This document shows, piece after piece, positions 13,408 to 13,466 of a stretch of DNA of 13,466 nt. The stretch is from an uncultured Rickettsiales bacterium (GTDB taxonomy: Bacteria > Pseudomonadota > Alphaproteobacteria > Rickettsiales > UBA1997): NCBI GenBank assembly GCA_951800555.1, contig CATOJU010000012.1:1-13466 (forward strand), read 5' to 3'. The translations under genes were made by a program, and so were the position numbers. A model generated the notes under the pieces. That model had not been told where the DNA came from. It searched no databases and was given only the letters and a program-made list of their open reading frames with translations. Numbering within the stretch: the first letter of the stretch is position 1; the number at the start of each line of letters is the position of its first letter.

Positions 13408-13466
13408 ATATATTTACTATAAATATATTTTTTAAAAATGTTATTTTAAATTAATTTATATCAAAA

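Noticed and set aside
1..13466. CRISPR array, tRNA, rRNA or insertion sequence
   Set aside because: I saw no regularly spaced direct repeats, no tRNA cloverleaf or rRNA segment, no transposase frame and no terminal repeats flanking a transposase.

Overview
This is a very AT-rich window (by eye about 20-25% G+C) using the standard code: TGG for Trp, with TAA, TAG and TGA all acting as stops. The protein families point to an alphaproteobacterium, probably host-associated or of reduced genome. DnaB carries the extra stretch before the KHRNGP motif that is common in alphaproteobacteria, and FtsI has a Rickettsia-like ELGSVFK active site. I cannot place it more precisely.

Left part (1-2645, + strand): the tail of a division/cell-wall (dcw) cluster, with rsmH (5' end outside the window), ftsL and ftsI tightly packed. 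The cluster stops after ftsI instead of running into murE/murF. Next (2710-4456, - strand) come two genes facing ftsI: a secreted transglutaminase-like protein and, upstream of it, a small receiver-like protein with no confident function.

Centre (4457-10962, + strand): a 760-base divergent intergenic region, then a complete leucine operon, leuA-leuC-leuD-leuB-ilvE, which takes 2-oxoisovalerate to leucine. The intergenic region holds a GC-rich inverted repeat, a near-consensus sigma70 promoter with a dyad on its -10 box, a short Shine-Dalgarno (SD)-preceded ORF with mutually exclusive hairpins, and a long stop-free frame. Just before leuA lies a 12-residue leader peptide with five leucines (leuL, 5152-5190). 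Its last two leucine codons can pair with the leuA ribosome-binding site. I read this as a leucine-responsive translational attenuator. The operon genes also avoid the leucine codon TTA (none of 32 in leuA), although TTA dominates the neighbouring genes. This fits selection for codons that still work when leucine is scarce.

Right part (11041-13466): dnaB, the replicative helicase, on the - strand and convergent with ilvE; then, divergent from dnaB, an unrecognised lysine/glutamate-rich protein with a predicted coiled-coil tail, preceded by a short dyad and followed by a possible terminator.

The most interesting part is 4545-5216 together with the codon choice in the operon it controls: a two-layer leucine supply control in a genome type that often lacks leucine synthesis altogether.
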